Assembly (NCBI GenBank): GCA_965153355.1
Contig: OZ231126.1
Span: 30,256,001 to 30,320,000, forward strand
Reading direction: 5' to 3'
Length of the DNA stretch: 64,000 nt
Source of the DNA: Flaccisagitta enflata
Lineage: Eukaryota; Chaetognatha; Sagittoidea; Aphragmophora
Shown here: piece by piece, positions 11,604 through 26,700 of the stretch
Layout of the letters: each line of letters starts with the position of its first letter
Position numbering within the stretch: position 1 is the first letter of the stretch
Program-made: the position numbers and the translations under genes
The notes under the pieces: generated by a model
Database searches by the model: none
The model's input: only the letters and a program-made list of their open reading frames with translations
Told to the model about the DNA's origin: nothing

Positions 11604-12437
11604 ATGGCTTCCAATCAAAGTGCCTCTTCCCTCCCAACTACCTCGTCGGCTCATTTAACGACTCGGGATCAGATCCTCGTTACAATTTTAGCCGGAGTGC
11701 ACGATCCCTTAAGCCCATTGTCAACGCTTCGTGGTATTCCGCATTTGGTGAAACTCATTTACCAGTTGGCCACCAACGAAATCTGGTGGAAGAAGTGCAT
11801 TCGGTTTCCAGATGAGGAGACAGATCGACGAGTGTTGCAACTGAAGCAAGGCAAATCGTGGATCTTCGATCACAAGCGACCAATTGAAAAGAAATGCAAC
11901 GACAATGACAAATTCCTGTTTTTCACCGAACTTGACGCGAGAAGCGTCGACGAACAGTGGGATCTTTTTTGGCCGCATTATGAAGACGCAGACGGCTCAG
12001 ATGAAGATGATGCGAATGAAAAAGATCCTGAAAAGGAAAGATTCAGGTAACAAGCGACACGAGGTCATAATATCGTTTCGGGCGGGTGGGCATTAGAGCC
12101 TTGCGACGGAGTATTTCCGCCACGATTTCGACGCGATTTCGACGCGCCTCCTAATCGCCACCCGACTTCCGTTTCTTGTTGGCGCTGAAACCGCGGTTTT
12201 CCGGTTACCTTTTCCGATTTTTCCAATTTTTACTCAAACCAATGCCATTTCCAAACGAAAAAAGATAGAGATACCAGATTGGCGCCAAATGAAAGAGTTT
12301 TTCAAGGGCTTGAAAATGGCCTAAGATTTCAATTAGTTTTTTTTATTTTCAATGGCGCAATCAACCATTCAAAAGTGCGTCTTTTTTTTTTGGTTGGCAC
12401 TATCACATGCCAGCGTTTCTTTTGAGCAAAATCAACA

Positions 12438-12487
<50 letters not shown>

Positions 12488-15400
12488 ACACACACACAAA
12501 CAAAGACTGAATGGTAGATTGGCAAGTGGGTTGGTAGAGGCAAGCAGATAACCGATTGATGGCGGTTTCTAAGATGCAAAATCGTCTATCGATTAGTAAG
12601 ACAAAATTGTCATCCGATTGTATTTTTCGATTAACTCGCGAGGCTCTAGTGGGCATGCTATCTCCATCTATATTCTCCCATACCCATGCTTATTCACACA
12701 CACACAGATAATCATAACTGCAGGATCAGAAATGCGCGTTTCCCCACTTATCGACTTGATTATCACGGACGGACGAACAGACAAAGTCTCTTATCCGTTC
12801 AAACTACCGCCAGGTGGTTTTCAGTATTACTCTGGATTTTCCGCTTGTTTACACTCAATATGGACCTCCTGAACAAGAATCCAGCTTCAAAAAAATCGTT
12901 CTTGTGGCGCCCTTTGAAAAAAATCCAAAATTGATTATTTTTTCTCTTATTTTAAAGTCAGAATTTTTAAGGCTGATGGAAGATCTTTTTAGCTAGCGTA
13001 TCTGAATTCCTGATAAAATTTCCTTTCATTTGATAGGTCGCACTATATATTTTTGAAAAGAAATAAAATTTTTAATTTCTAAGCCACCGTTACAAAAAGT
13101 AACGGTGGCTAAAAAATCGAAAATTTGATCTCTTTTGAAAATTAAAAAGTGCGACCTATCAAACGAATGGAAATTTCATCAGGAATTCAAATATGCTATT
13201 TAAAAAGGTTTTCTAACAACCCTCTAAAATCTGGGTGCATTAGAGGATGAAAAATTATCAATTTTGGATTTTTTTCAAAAAGCGCCACAAGAAAGATTTC
13301 TTTGAAGCTTGATCCTAGTTCAGGAAGTCCATCCTGAGTAAATACAAGCGGAAAATTCAGAGTAATACTAAAAACCACCTGGCGGTAGTTTGGACGGATG
13401 GTGTATAGATGTGTGTCCGCAACTAAATTTGAAATTCAAGATTGGCATAATTTTCTTTTTCTCTTGGCATAATTTTCTTTTTCTCTTGGCTTCTGCATTC
13501 CTTGTTCGCATGCTCAGTTGTTATGTTACAGTACACGCACTTGACCGAGTAACAACCTTCTTTATAACAACGTTGAGGCTCAAAATGTCAAAAAAATAAG
13601 AACATTTGTAGCAACATCGTCAGCCTCAGAAAATAAAAAATGTAACAACATTTCAGCCTTATGTCCAACCAATAATAACTTTTCTCTTAGATTCGCTATA
13701 ATTTCTGTTGCATTCAATTGTAACATGCGGCGGTTATTAAGATGGGGTGGCTTTTTCTTTTGTATTTTAGTTATAACAACACTTTGTTCCTTATTTTGAA
13801 TGGTTGTTCTCCTTTATTTCATTCCTACCCTAGATCCCTTTCATTCCAGAGAAAGCAGCGAAAGGAATGGAAGTACAGACATTCTAATCAATCGTTACAT
13901 TAGAAGATTGATGAGGAAAAAATAACAACAGTTTAGCGACGGTTTGAGCCTCATATCGTCATTCAAATAACAACATTGAGCCTCAGAAAAAAATAACCCG
14001 TTGTTACTCAGTCAAGTGCGTGTACACTCCGAACAAACCCGACTAAAACTGGAGGATACATTTTTAGATGCGTCCGTCAGGAACGCATCTCTATAAGAGG
14101 GTCTGTCCGTCCGTCCGTCGGTCCGTCCGTCCGTATGTCCGTCGGTCCGTCCGTCCGTATGTCCGTTCCGTTGCAAAAACCGCGTTTCTCGGCTGTTTTT
14201 GGCCACTGTGAGATCCTATAGGCTATACTGAAACAAATGATCAACCAACATGTTTTGAGAGCCTTCTTTACCACTTAGTCGTTTCACCCGTCTGTTCGTC
14301 CATATGTCTCCATATATGTCAAACGATCAATACACGCAGAGACACACGGCCCGGACGCATCGTTGCCCGGTCGGGCTTGTTATTACCTTAATTTTATTTC
14401 CCAAGCTTCATTTTTGGTGTCTTGGCTAATTAAAGGACGATTAATTTCTTGAACATATTTGGCGGTTAAAAGACCTAACTCATCACACCAATAATTTATA
14501 AAAGCGGCTGATCGCCGGTCGGCGTAGGAAAAAAAGAAAGAAAGACAGAAAGAAAGACAGAAAGAAAGACAGAAAGAAAGACAGAAAGAAAGACAGAAAG
14601 AAAGACAGAAAGAAAGACAGAAAGAAAGAAAGAAAGAAAGACAGAAAGAAAGACAGAAAGAAAGACAGAAAGAAAGACAGAAAGAAAGACAGAAAGAAAG
14701 AAAGAAAGAAAGACAGAAAGAAAGACAGAAAGAAAGACAGAAAGAAAGACAGAAAGAAAGACAGAAAGAAAGACAGAAAGAAAGACAGAAAGAAAGACAG
14801 AAAGAAAGACATGAGCAAGCAGGATAAAAGGTACTGTTTTCGAAGTCGGTGATGTCTTTTGTTTTACTGACTTTCTAAGCGGTTTTTTTAGATGCGTCCG
14901 TCAGGAACGCATCTCTATAAGAGGGTATGTCCGTCCGTCGGTCGGTCCGTCGGTCGGTCGGTCGGTCCGTCACGCCTGTGCTAAAACCGCGTTTCTCGGC
15001 TGTTTTTGGCCACAGTGATATTGTACACTGAAACAAATGTTTAACCAACATGTTTTGAGAGTCTTTTCACCCGTCTGTTTGTCCATCTGTCTCTCCATAC
15101 ATATGTCACATGATCAATATACGCTGAAACACAGCCCGGACGCATCGTTGCCCGGTCGGGCTTGTTATTTAGGGTTTGGGATAGGGTTAAGGTTGGTGTT
15201 GGGGGTGGTTTTAGGGTTAGGGTTAGGGCTAGCATTAGGGCTAGGTGAGGGCTGGGTTTTATACATTCCAACCCGAATCTACTCGAATTAAAGCTTCGCC
15301 CAAGCGGGAAAACCCGAACGAAACAAAAGATCTGTACCGTCTTGGAAATCTTTTCCGGATAATAAGCTAGCGTCATAAAAGTCAGTCAATATGCGTAACA

Positions 15401-18400
15401 TGTTGACTTTACTTTTGTGTGACAGGGCCCGAAATTATGATCAATATAAAATATTATTCTTCAGCAAGAATACGGAAAAATAAAAAAAAATTTAAAATAT
15501 CATAACGCGAAAACTATTGATCACACAATATTCTGCTTGGCGCCATCTGAAAGAGTAAAATCAGCTCTTTTTTAGCTATCAATTTCATGCGTAGTACCAT
15601 TTAGCCCCAAAAGCTTACCAACTTTCCCAAACACTTCATGGGAAAAAGGGAAATCTTAAAAAACTCTGCAGGACTCAAAAAGACCGAAGGGACTTCGTCT
15701 CTTCAACTTTTTTCCAAATCAATTCCATAAAGACTTCATTTTAGAGTGTTTTAATCTATCCCATTAGATTCAACAGAAAATTTTACCTAATTTTGAGAAA
15801 AAAAATCAATTCAATCGGACAATTCTCACAGGTTTTGCGGCCATTTTATATTTATTAGGACAATTTTCCAATGTTTTTTTAGGACATTTATCCTAAAAAA
15901 CTTAAAACGCATAAAAATTGTCCAATTGAGCTGTTTTTTTTCTTCAAAATTAAGTAAAATTTTCTGCTGAATCTAATGGTCTAGGTTAATACACTCTAAA
16001 TTGAAGTCTTCATGAGTTACGTTTTTTATTGCCAAATATTTGGACCCCGTTATTCAATGATTGAACATTGAACATTGTTCAAGGCATTAAGCCGGGCATT
16101 AAGCCTCCTTTAATTAGCCGGGCATTAAGCCTCCTTTAATAGCCCAGATACAAAAAATGAAGCTAGGGAAATGAAACTAAAGTATTAGAGATTTATCCTC
16201 CAATTTTAGTCGGGTTTCCTCGGAATATCGTCATTTCTCAAGGAAAACGTGCTGATGGACTTACATTATCAGGCAATACTTATCCCTTGTTCCAGGCACC
16301 CATCGAAGAGCGTGACATTCCCACCGCCAACCGACATCAACATCAACATGATGCCGTTTGTGATGGCAGACTCGTTCGAGGAATGCCAACTGCCCGATTA
16401 TTTGGAGCCATATTGGCCATTCATCGAACAATGCAGCAGCCGTGAAGCCGTCAAGGACTATACCATGTTCCACAAGACTTCAGACAAAGGAAAAATATGT
16501 TATCTTACGGTGCAAGAATCGTTTGTTGAGTCGGGTCAATCCCAAAGACGACCCGGGCTTCATGTTGACTGTCCGGGGTACGTCAAAATCAAGAATGAAG
16601 AGGTTTTAAGGACAACTGTTGCGGAGGCGGACAAAACGGAAAGGGAAAAAGCAGAAGGTGCGGAAGATGAAGAAGATGAATCGGAAGGCGAAGATGAAAA
16701 AGATGAATCGGAAGGAGAAGATGAAGAAGATGAATCGGAAGGAGAAGATTCGGACAAAAAGAAGAATGGTGAGTATGGCACCCTTTGGGGTCACGTTAGC
16801 GATGTCAATCCGTGTCTTTTGTTTTAAGTGTTTTTAAGCGGGTAATGTTTTAGGGTTAGGGGTGGGGTAAGGGTTAGGGATGGGGTGGGTTTTAGGGTTA
16901 GGATTAGGAGTAGGGTTAGGGCCAGGTGTGGGTTTGGTTTTATATGTTTTAGCTCGAGTAAGCTTGAATTGAACATTTGTCTTTGCGGGAAAAAACAAGT
17001 GACGGGATTGAATTCCCTAACATTACCCAGTTTGGCACACAGATAGAGCAAATGGAACATGTTTCTTTTATTGGTTGTTTTTTTTTATGTTTTGTTTTTT
17101 GGTGCGTCAGAGCACCTTTAATTGAGGTCTTGTCTGTCGGAGGGTCACAATTGACTGCAATCAACCACCGGCTGTAGTGGCTGCACTTGCTTGGCCTTAT
17201 TGGCCTGGTTTCATTTCCTGCTCTTTGGGACTTGGACTCTCTTAAAAAAATAGATTTTTTCTTTGCAGTTAAGTCTTTCAGATCCTAATTCCATGAAGCC
17301 TAAAAAAAACAGTGAAAACAGAATTACAACTTTACACAGGAAAAAAATTATTTTATTTCAGAAAATGGGATTGAGTTAGGCGGTCCAACGGCGCCAAAAG
17401 AAGGCGACGGCGTTTCCCGACGTTATTTGTCTCATCGATGGGGACTCGGCGGTTGTCAAGTCGTCCCTCAACAATCACATCTCGACAACAACGGCTCGAC
17501 GTTCCACGACCGAAGTTACGTGCTCACAGGTGGCATTTACATGACGTCAAATGTTGACGATTCTTGCAAAGTGTGGAATTGCAAAATCGTCCCAGAAGCG
17601 GAGGATGAGGAGGAAGAAGATGACCGAGGCACTTTCCTCAGAAAATGCTATTCCACTGGTTAGCCTTGATTGTTTGTAGAAGCATGTGTTCTTCTCTTCT
17701 TCATGCAGAGATTTAAGGATGGTATTGGGCGGTCAAAAAATAAAGAGATTTTTCTGATATTTCTGTTATTTGAAAATGAAATAAGATAACCAGAATAAAA
17801 AAAAACCCTCCCTCTGCTCATGCTCCATTTTTCAGTAGGATTTGCTTAAATTACAACAACATTATCCTACCGAAGCTGTAAAACGCCCTGAAACAAGTGA
17901 CGCGGGATCATAACATTGTTGCGGACGGGTGGGCAGGGGTATCCAACCCCTATCTACACGCCATACCCCCCACCTACATCTTAAAAAAGCATCTAAAATA
18001 CTTGTTTTCCCACTTTTTGTTATGGACCAAAGGATGGACAGAGCCTTTAGTTGTGTGTACGCCTTTAAAAAGACTCCTTCTCATTTTCTAGGAACTGACG
18101 AATTCTGCAAGTCAGACCGAAGAGAAGCCATTGGACAACTGGGAAACATCGAACATTTGCGGAAATTACTTCCGGATGAATTGGCACAAACGACAAAAGC
18201 CAATCAAATGTATTGGCTCACCGATCGGACGCCTCACGAATCACTTCCGCTGAAGGAAGGCACCTATCGACAGTTCTTCCGCTTAGTAATGAGTCAAGTC
18301 AGTCTGTGGTACAAAGATCATTCTACCCCGAATCCTAAAGGAGTCTTGCCAGACCCCAAGATAACCAAAATTGTCAAAGGCAATAAATTTGATTCAGAGG

Positions 18401-18423
18401 GAGTTGAAATAGTCGATATTTAA
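11604..18423 (+). CDS. Uncharacterised protein with 2-oxoglutarate/Fe(II)-oxygenase-like motifs
   Basis: Four exons with consistent phases: 11604-12046, 16296-16768, 17362-17658 and 18092-18423 (TAA). The sum is 1545 nt, about 514 residues. The ATG is the first in frame. Exon 1 carries a Ser/Thr-rich start and WWKKCIRFPDEE. Exon 2 has ADSFEECQLPDYLEPYWPFI, then PGLHVDCPGYVKIK, then an acidic spacer of repeated DESEGEDEE units. Exon 3 has SHRWGLGGCQVVPQQSHLDN and SYVLTGGIYMTSN. Exon 4 has YWLTDRTPHESLPLKEGTYR and FFRLVMSQVSLWYKDHSTPN. The HxD in exon 2 with the PHESLP histidine and following YR in exon 4 are placed as Fe(II) and 2-oxoglutarate ligands would be in a double-stranded beta-helix dioxygenase. 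That is inference; I cannot name the family or substrate. There is no signal peptide or membrane segment, so it is probably intracellular. It converges on the TANC-like gene. The low-complexity acidic insert lies between the first metal motif and the core. Confidence 0.85.
12049..12101 (+). mobile_element. Left-end fragment of a subfamily A element at the exon 1 donor
   Basis: AACAAGCGACACGAGGTCAT is followed by AATATCGTTTCGGGCGGGTG, matching the left part of copies at 46503 and 27713. It begins two bases after the exon boundary, so the GTAACAAG donor overlaps the element end. Confidence 0.55.
12440..12497 (+). repeat. (GA)n followed by (CA)n microsatellite
   Basis: About 22 GA units run directly into about seven CA units, in intron 1 of the oxygenase-like gene. 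Confidence 0.9.
12702..13434 (+). mobile_element. Subfamily A element split by a palindromic insertion
   Basis: The left part (12702-12793) has AGAAATGCGCGTTTCCCCAC, GACGGACGAACAGAC and AAGTCTCTTAT. The right part (after 13398) resumes with GTGTATAGATGTGTGTCCGC and AACTAAA. The ~605-bp palindrome lies between them. Confidence 0.6.
12794..13398. mobile_element. Near-perfect ~605-bp palindromic (fold-back) element
   Basis: Arms of about 290 bp meet near 13095 around GCCACCGTTACAAAAAGTAA. The ends are TCCGTTCAAACTACCGCC and its reverse complement with one mismatch. Related arms occur at 1217-1330 and 1890-1985. The target duplication is unclear. Confidence 0.8.
13534..14022. mobile_element. TA-flanked fold-back element, Tc1/mariner-like MITE
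   Basis: The terminal inverted repeats start CACGCACTTGACCGAGTAAC and are mirrored at the right end with one mismatch. TA dinucleotides flank at 13532-13533 and 14023-14024. The interior repeats a motif like AACAACATTGAGCCTCA. No transposase is encoded in 489 bp. Confidence 0.65.
14061..14382 (-). mobile_element. Tag-hairpin element, subfamily B
   Basis: It starts TTTTTAGATGCGTCCGTCAG with the hairpin closing at AACGCATC, then CTCTATAAGAGGG and a (CCGT/CGGT)n block. An AAAACCGCGTTTCTCGGCTG box follows, and it ends GGACGCATCGTTGCCCGGTC then GGGCTTGTTAT. The tag GATGCGT occurs three times: both hairpin arms and inverted near the far end. Confidence 0.8.
14531..14811 (+). repeat. 12-bp minisatellite (AAAGAAAGACAG)n
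   Basis: About 23 units, with two spots where GACAG is replaced by GAAAG. The array is entirely purine apart from one C per unit. The opposite strand is an open frame of repeated FLSF residues that is a composition artefact. Confidence 0.95.
14883..15168 (-). mobile_element. Tag-hairpin element, subfamily B, second copy
   Basis: The hairpin GATGCGTCCGTCAGGAACGC closes with ATC, followed by CTCTATAAGAGGG, a CCGTCGGTCGGTCC block, AACCGCGTTTCTCGGCTGTT and the terminal GGACGCATCGTTGCCCGGTC. It is about 0.5 kb from the first copy and in the same orientation. Confidence 0.8.
15169..15250 (+). repeat. Degenerate TTAGGG-like repeat, copy 1
   Basis: Variants around GGTTAGGGTTAGGG with G-rich interruptions. 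It is followed by TTTATACATTCCAACCCGAA, which resembles the sequence after copy 2 at 16846-16935. Confidence 0.75.
15727..16013. repeat. Fold-back element in intron 1
   Basis: The left arm AAGACTTCATTTTAGAGTG..CCATTAGATTC is mirrored by GAATCTAATGGTC..CACTCTAAATTGAAGTCTT. The inner arms around GACAATT also pair. Confidence 0.65.
16846..16935 (+). repeat. Degenerate TTAGGG-like repeat, copy 2
   Basis: GTTTTAGGGTTAGGGGTGGG and further TTAGGG variants lie in intron 2. The flank TTTATATG..GAATTGAA is shared with copy 1, so the pair is a dispersed repeat rather than two independent arrays. Confidence 0.75.
17887..18078 (+). mobile_element. Tag-hairpin element, subfamily A, in last intron
   Basis: CTGAAACAAGTGACGCGG, CATAACATTGTTGCGGACGG and GTGGGCAGGGG are followed by a shortened GGACAGAGCCTTTAGTTGTG box and GTGTACGCCTTTAAAAAG. 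The right end lies within about 15 bp of the exon 4 acceptor. Confidence 0.55.
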
Positions 18424-20157
18424 TATATTTGATCTTCTACAAGAAAGAATGAATGTTATTGTACAGATTTAGCTCAACTTTGATTATGTATCTAATGATA
18501 TCGGGCGCTGAAGATTACTCGGTACTGACGGCTAAAACGCTAGCAGGACTTTTCTTTGGGCCAGAGTCCTAGATTTTCCTGTTGCCTTAATTTGATCTTG
18601 GTGTCACTTGAATTTCGCAATATTTGCTAAAATGTCATGGTGGAAGAATGTTGGACTTACTGACTGGATTATAAAAGTCTAATTATCTCGCCGAATCTCG
18701 CCGATTTCTCTTAATTGAAATGAATAAGAAAGTGAGCATAGATCCAGAAGCAGAATTATGGTTATATTCAGGAATATTCGTTCACTTGCATAAAATTAAA
18801 TCCTAACTATGCAAAAACAGTTTTATTAACGGTTGATGACAATGTACGGTAAAAACCTCAACTCATGACAAAACAAACTCAACGCTACATGTACGATTAC
18901 TTTTCTTCAGTCTGTCGTCCATGATTCACATACATTACACGATTGATATGTAGATAGATACACTAGTTTAGTCACGTTAAGTCACACCTAACTTTGAATA
19001 TCCTATCAAAATGGTAGCATCTCATAGATTTTGTGGAAATTCTACATGATGGTTGTTATTCGATTGACTAAAAATGGTTTTGATTTGAAATAAGTTGTCT
19101 GAAACAAATTCATTTGTTTTTTTAAGGTTAGTCGCTTTTTGGAGAATCATGGACGAAGAAGTCGTCATAAGTTCAAATCAGAAAACTGGGAAAGGTTGTT
19201 TTTTTTTTAAAATCATTCCATTTAAATGTGTTAATATTAATTACCATAACTCTAGACATGACAAAACAAAATATTCAGCGGTATGCAGAAAATTAGATGA
19301 CTTTGATTAAGATGATGTAAACGACGAAATGAAAGCGGAACAGGTTAAACTTTTTATAGCACAGAAATCCAAATGGTTCTCATGAAAAAAAGAACGAAAC
19401 ACATAACACAAAGCAGCCTGGAAGCATGTGAAAAAAGAAAAAAATGAAGGGTGAGATCAAACGATCTCACTCATCTAATACGATTGAATCAGACAACGTT
19501 TATACGCGCGCGAGAGAGAGAGAGAAAAACGAATGAAAAGTCTGCATTCCGCAAAGTTTTATGATAATGAATGAGAGAGAAGATGCGATCCCCTATTCCG
19601 GTTTGTGATTAATTTCTCAAGAGAAAGAAAATCGTTTATAAATAATCCAAACTATAGTTTTGACGGCATATCAATGAACAAGAAAAGCGAGTTAGCCGCT
19701 AAAAAAGAACACACAAAAGATTACTAATTCTATACTCAAAAAGTATAATTATTATTTTTTTTTCATTCAAGAGCTACAAAAGGCGTTCACTTTTTCCTTC
19801 GAATTCGTTGCTCTTTTTTGTATCACAGATAGTATAATGACGATGTTGACTTAGGTTGTGCCCATTTTCACCCAAAAGATGGATCTACTGGTCACTTGAC
19901 AAACAAAACGAACAAGCATCGTCGAAGACAAGTCTTTCTTGTTCAGATCAAAGATCGGTCTTAGCAGAATACACAAGTCTCCATCCAAACCTCCTTGTTC
20001 CTTTCGCCTTCTGCTTCTTCTTCACATCCACCTTTTATCTTCTCCTCCACTTCCTTCTCCTTCTCTTTCATCCTACCCCTCTCCCAATAACATCTCATTC
20101 TCCATATGTCTCCTTCTCCCCCTTCTTCCTCCTCCGCCGCCTCCTACATCCTCCGCT
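18424..20157. other. Convergent intergenic region
   Basis: It lies between the stop codons of the oxygenase-like gene (+) and the TANC-like gene (-). It is AT-rich with no exon recognised. A TTTATT at 18821-18826 would read AATAAA on the minus strand, but it is far from the TANC stop. Short GA runs lie near 19511-19524. Confidence 0.55.
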
Positions 20158-24758
<4,601 letters not shown>

Positions 24759-25074
24759 CTGGAAGCAAAGTCAAAGAAAAACAAGGCCAACACCTGTAAG
24801 TCGCATGCGTGATATAAATAACTTAAGATGACCTTAATTGACTTCAAATGACTTGACATGACCTGAAATGACTAAGAATGACCTAAAATGACCTAAATTA
24901 ACCTGATTAACCCAAGTGACTCAATATAACTTAATATAACTTCAAATGACTTGGAATGACTTAAAATGACTCAGAATGACCTATAATGGCATTTGGGAAG
25001 GAGCTGTGAGCCCAAAAAGCTTAAAAACGCCAAAAAAGTGAATAGTCGCAAAAGCTTTAGATGGTCAGCGGTAC

Positions 25075-25610
25075 CCGTTCCCCCTCAGTGAGTGTATGAA
25101 GGGCAGCGGCCCCGAAGGAGCCGATGACCTATGCTGTTTTTATTTGAGCCTGGAGGCTGGAATTGGGGCCTTGAAGCTGGAATTTGAGCTTAGAGGCGGG
25201 GATTTGAGCCTTGTGGCTGAGATTTGAGCCTCGAGGCTGGGATTTGAGCCTCGAGATTGGGATTTGAGCCTCAAGGCTGGGATTTGGGCCTTGAGGCTGG
25301 CATTTGTGCCTCGAGGCTGGGATTTGAGACTTGAGGCTGGGATTTGGGCCTCGAGGCTGGGATTTGGGCCTCGAGGCTGGGATTTGGGCCTCGAGGCTGG
25401 GATTTGGGCCTTGAGGCTGAGATTTGGGCAACGAGGTTGAGATTTGGGCCACGAGGCTAGGATTTGAGCCTCAAGGCTGGGATTTGGGTCGAGGCTGAGC
25501 GGGGTGAGTATGGAGAAGAAGAAAGAAGGAGAAATTTCTCGCATGTGAAAGCATAAGTCATCAGCCCCTTCGGGGCCGCTGCCCAAGGGACCGACCAGCC
25601 TACGGACCGA
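25075..25610. repeat. 20-21-bp minisatellite bounded by inverted ends
   Basis: About 16 units like GGGATTTGAGCCTCGAGGCT occupy 25143-25490. They are bounded by GGGCAGCGGCCCCGAAGGAG..GATGACCTATGC on the left and the inverted GCATAAGTCATCAGCCCC..GGGGCCGCTGCCC on the right. A related array lies at 29213-29640. Confidence 0.85.
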
Positions 25611-25628
25611 CAAAGGCGGGGTGTAGAG

Positions 25629-25966
25629 TAGGGGTGGGGGAAATGCACCTTAGTCAACAGATAAAGTTGCAGGTGAGGGAAATGTCATAATATGATAAGA
25701 ATAGATAGTATGCCAAGTTTCGAGGCCTTTGGAACAATTTCAGCCTAGCCCTCCACCCCCCTGATTTCCCATAGAAAATGTATAGGAATGATTTTGGCCT
25801 CAAAAGTTTCCTATCTTTTATAATGGGGCAGGAGGGGGGTAGAGGGCTAGGCTAAAACTGTTCCAAAGGCCCTGAAACTTGGCATACTATCTATTCTTAT
25901 CATATTATGACATTTCCTTCACCTGCAACTTGATCTATTGACTGAAGTGCATTTCCCCCACCCCTA
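25629..25966. mobile_element. hAT-type MITE with 8-bp target-site duplication
   Basis: The 338-bp fold-back has terminal inverted repeats TAGGGGTGGGGGAAATGCAC, perfect over 20 bp. The flanks are GTGTAGAG at 25621-25628 and again at 25967-25974. An 8-bp duplication with TAGGG-type ends is characteristic of the hAT superfamily. It interrupts the conserved GGGGTGTAGAGTCGCG box of a subfamily A element. Confidence 0.9.
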
Positions 25967-26239
25967 GTGTAGAGTCGCGTAGCACGGGACTAAAAAGAAT
26001 TTTTATAATGAGATAAAAATATGCTGCTGAATAAGTGAGAAGTCCGAGTCCCGATAGAAGAAATGAACCACGAACTCACTGTCTGAAAAGAAGGCCATAG
26101 GTCATTCATGTTCCAGGCAAACCAAAAGAAATATGTTGGAGATTCCCTCTCCGCCCTTCCCCAAAAAGGTGAACATTTACTGATTAACCTGTAGATCTTA
26201 ACAACTATCTCATTAGACTTTCTCACTAAACCATGTAAA

Positions 26240-26617
26240 AGGAAGGAAAAAAAAGAAGAAACAAAAAAAAAAGAAAAAAAGAGACAAAGAAAAAAAAAAA
26301 CAAAGAAAGAAAAAAAACGTAAGGAAGAAAGAAAAAGGACGTAAGAAAGAAAAGAAGGAAGAAAGAAGAAAGAAAAACCGTCATAATTCATGAAGAAAGA
26401 AAGGTAAAATGGAATAAAGATTCAAAGTGGAGAGAGATTCAGAAACAGAGGAGGACAGACAAAGCCGATGAAAGCCGAGTTCCATTTTCCATTCTCATAT
26501 AATCAACTTATTGAAGAAAGAAGAAAGAAGAAAGAGAGAAAGAAAGAAGAAAGAAGTATCTAAAAGTGAAGAAAGAAAGAAAGAAAGAAAGAAGAAAGAA
26601 AAACAAGAAAGAAAGAA

Positions 26618-26665
<48 letters not shown>

Positions 26666-26700
26666 AAAAGAGAAAGAAAGAAAAAGAAAGAAAAAGGCTT
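26240..26700 (+). repeat. Purine-rich (GAAA)n-type tract
   Basis: Irregular AAAGAAAG runs over most of 26240-26395 and 26514-26695, with a unique segment between. Both strands have open frames of Lys/Glu or Phe/Ser repeats that I do not treat as genes. Confidence 0.9.

Larger units (their letters stand above)
24780..25996 (+). mobile_element. Subfamily A element enlarged by nested insertions
   Basis: The left end AACAAGGCCAACACCTGTAA gives GTCGCATGCG, followed by about 15 AATGACTTAAA-like units. The right end is GTGTAGAGTCGCGTAGCACG then GGACTAAAAA. Between them lie a 20-bp minisatellite with inverted ends (25075-25610) and a hAT-type MITE (25629-25966). Confidence 0.7.

Noticed and set aside
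14531-14811. CRISPR-like regular array
   Set aside because: Units are contiguous 12-mers with no unique spacers, in animal DNA; it is a minisatellite.
25129-25613. Collagen-like repetitive frame with SLEAQIPASRPKSQPRG units
   Set aside because: Frame created by the 20-21-bp minisatellite; units slip between frames.
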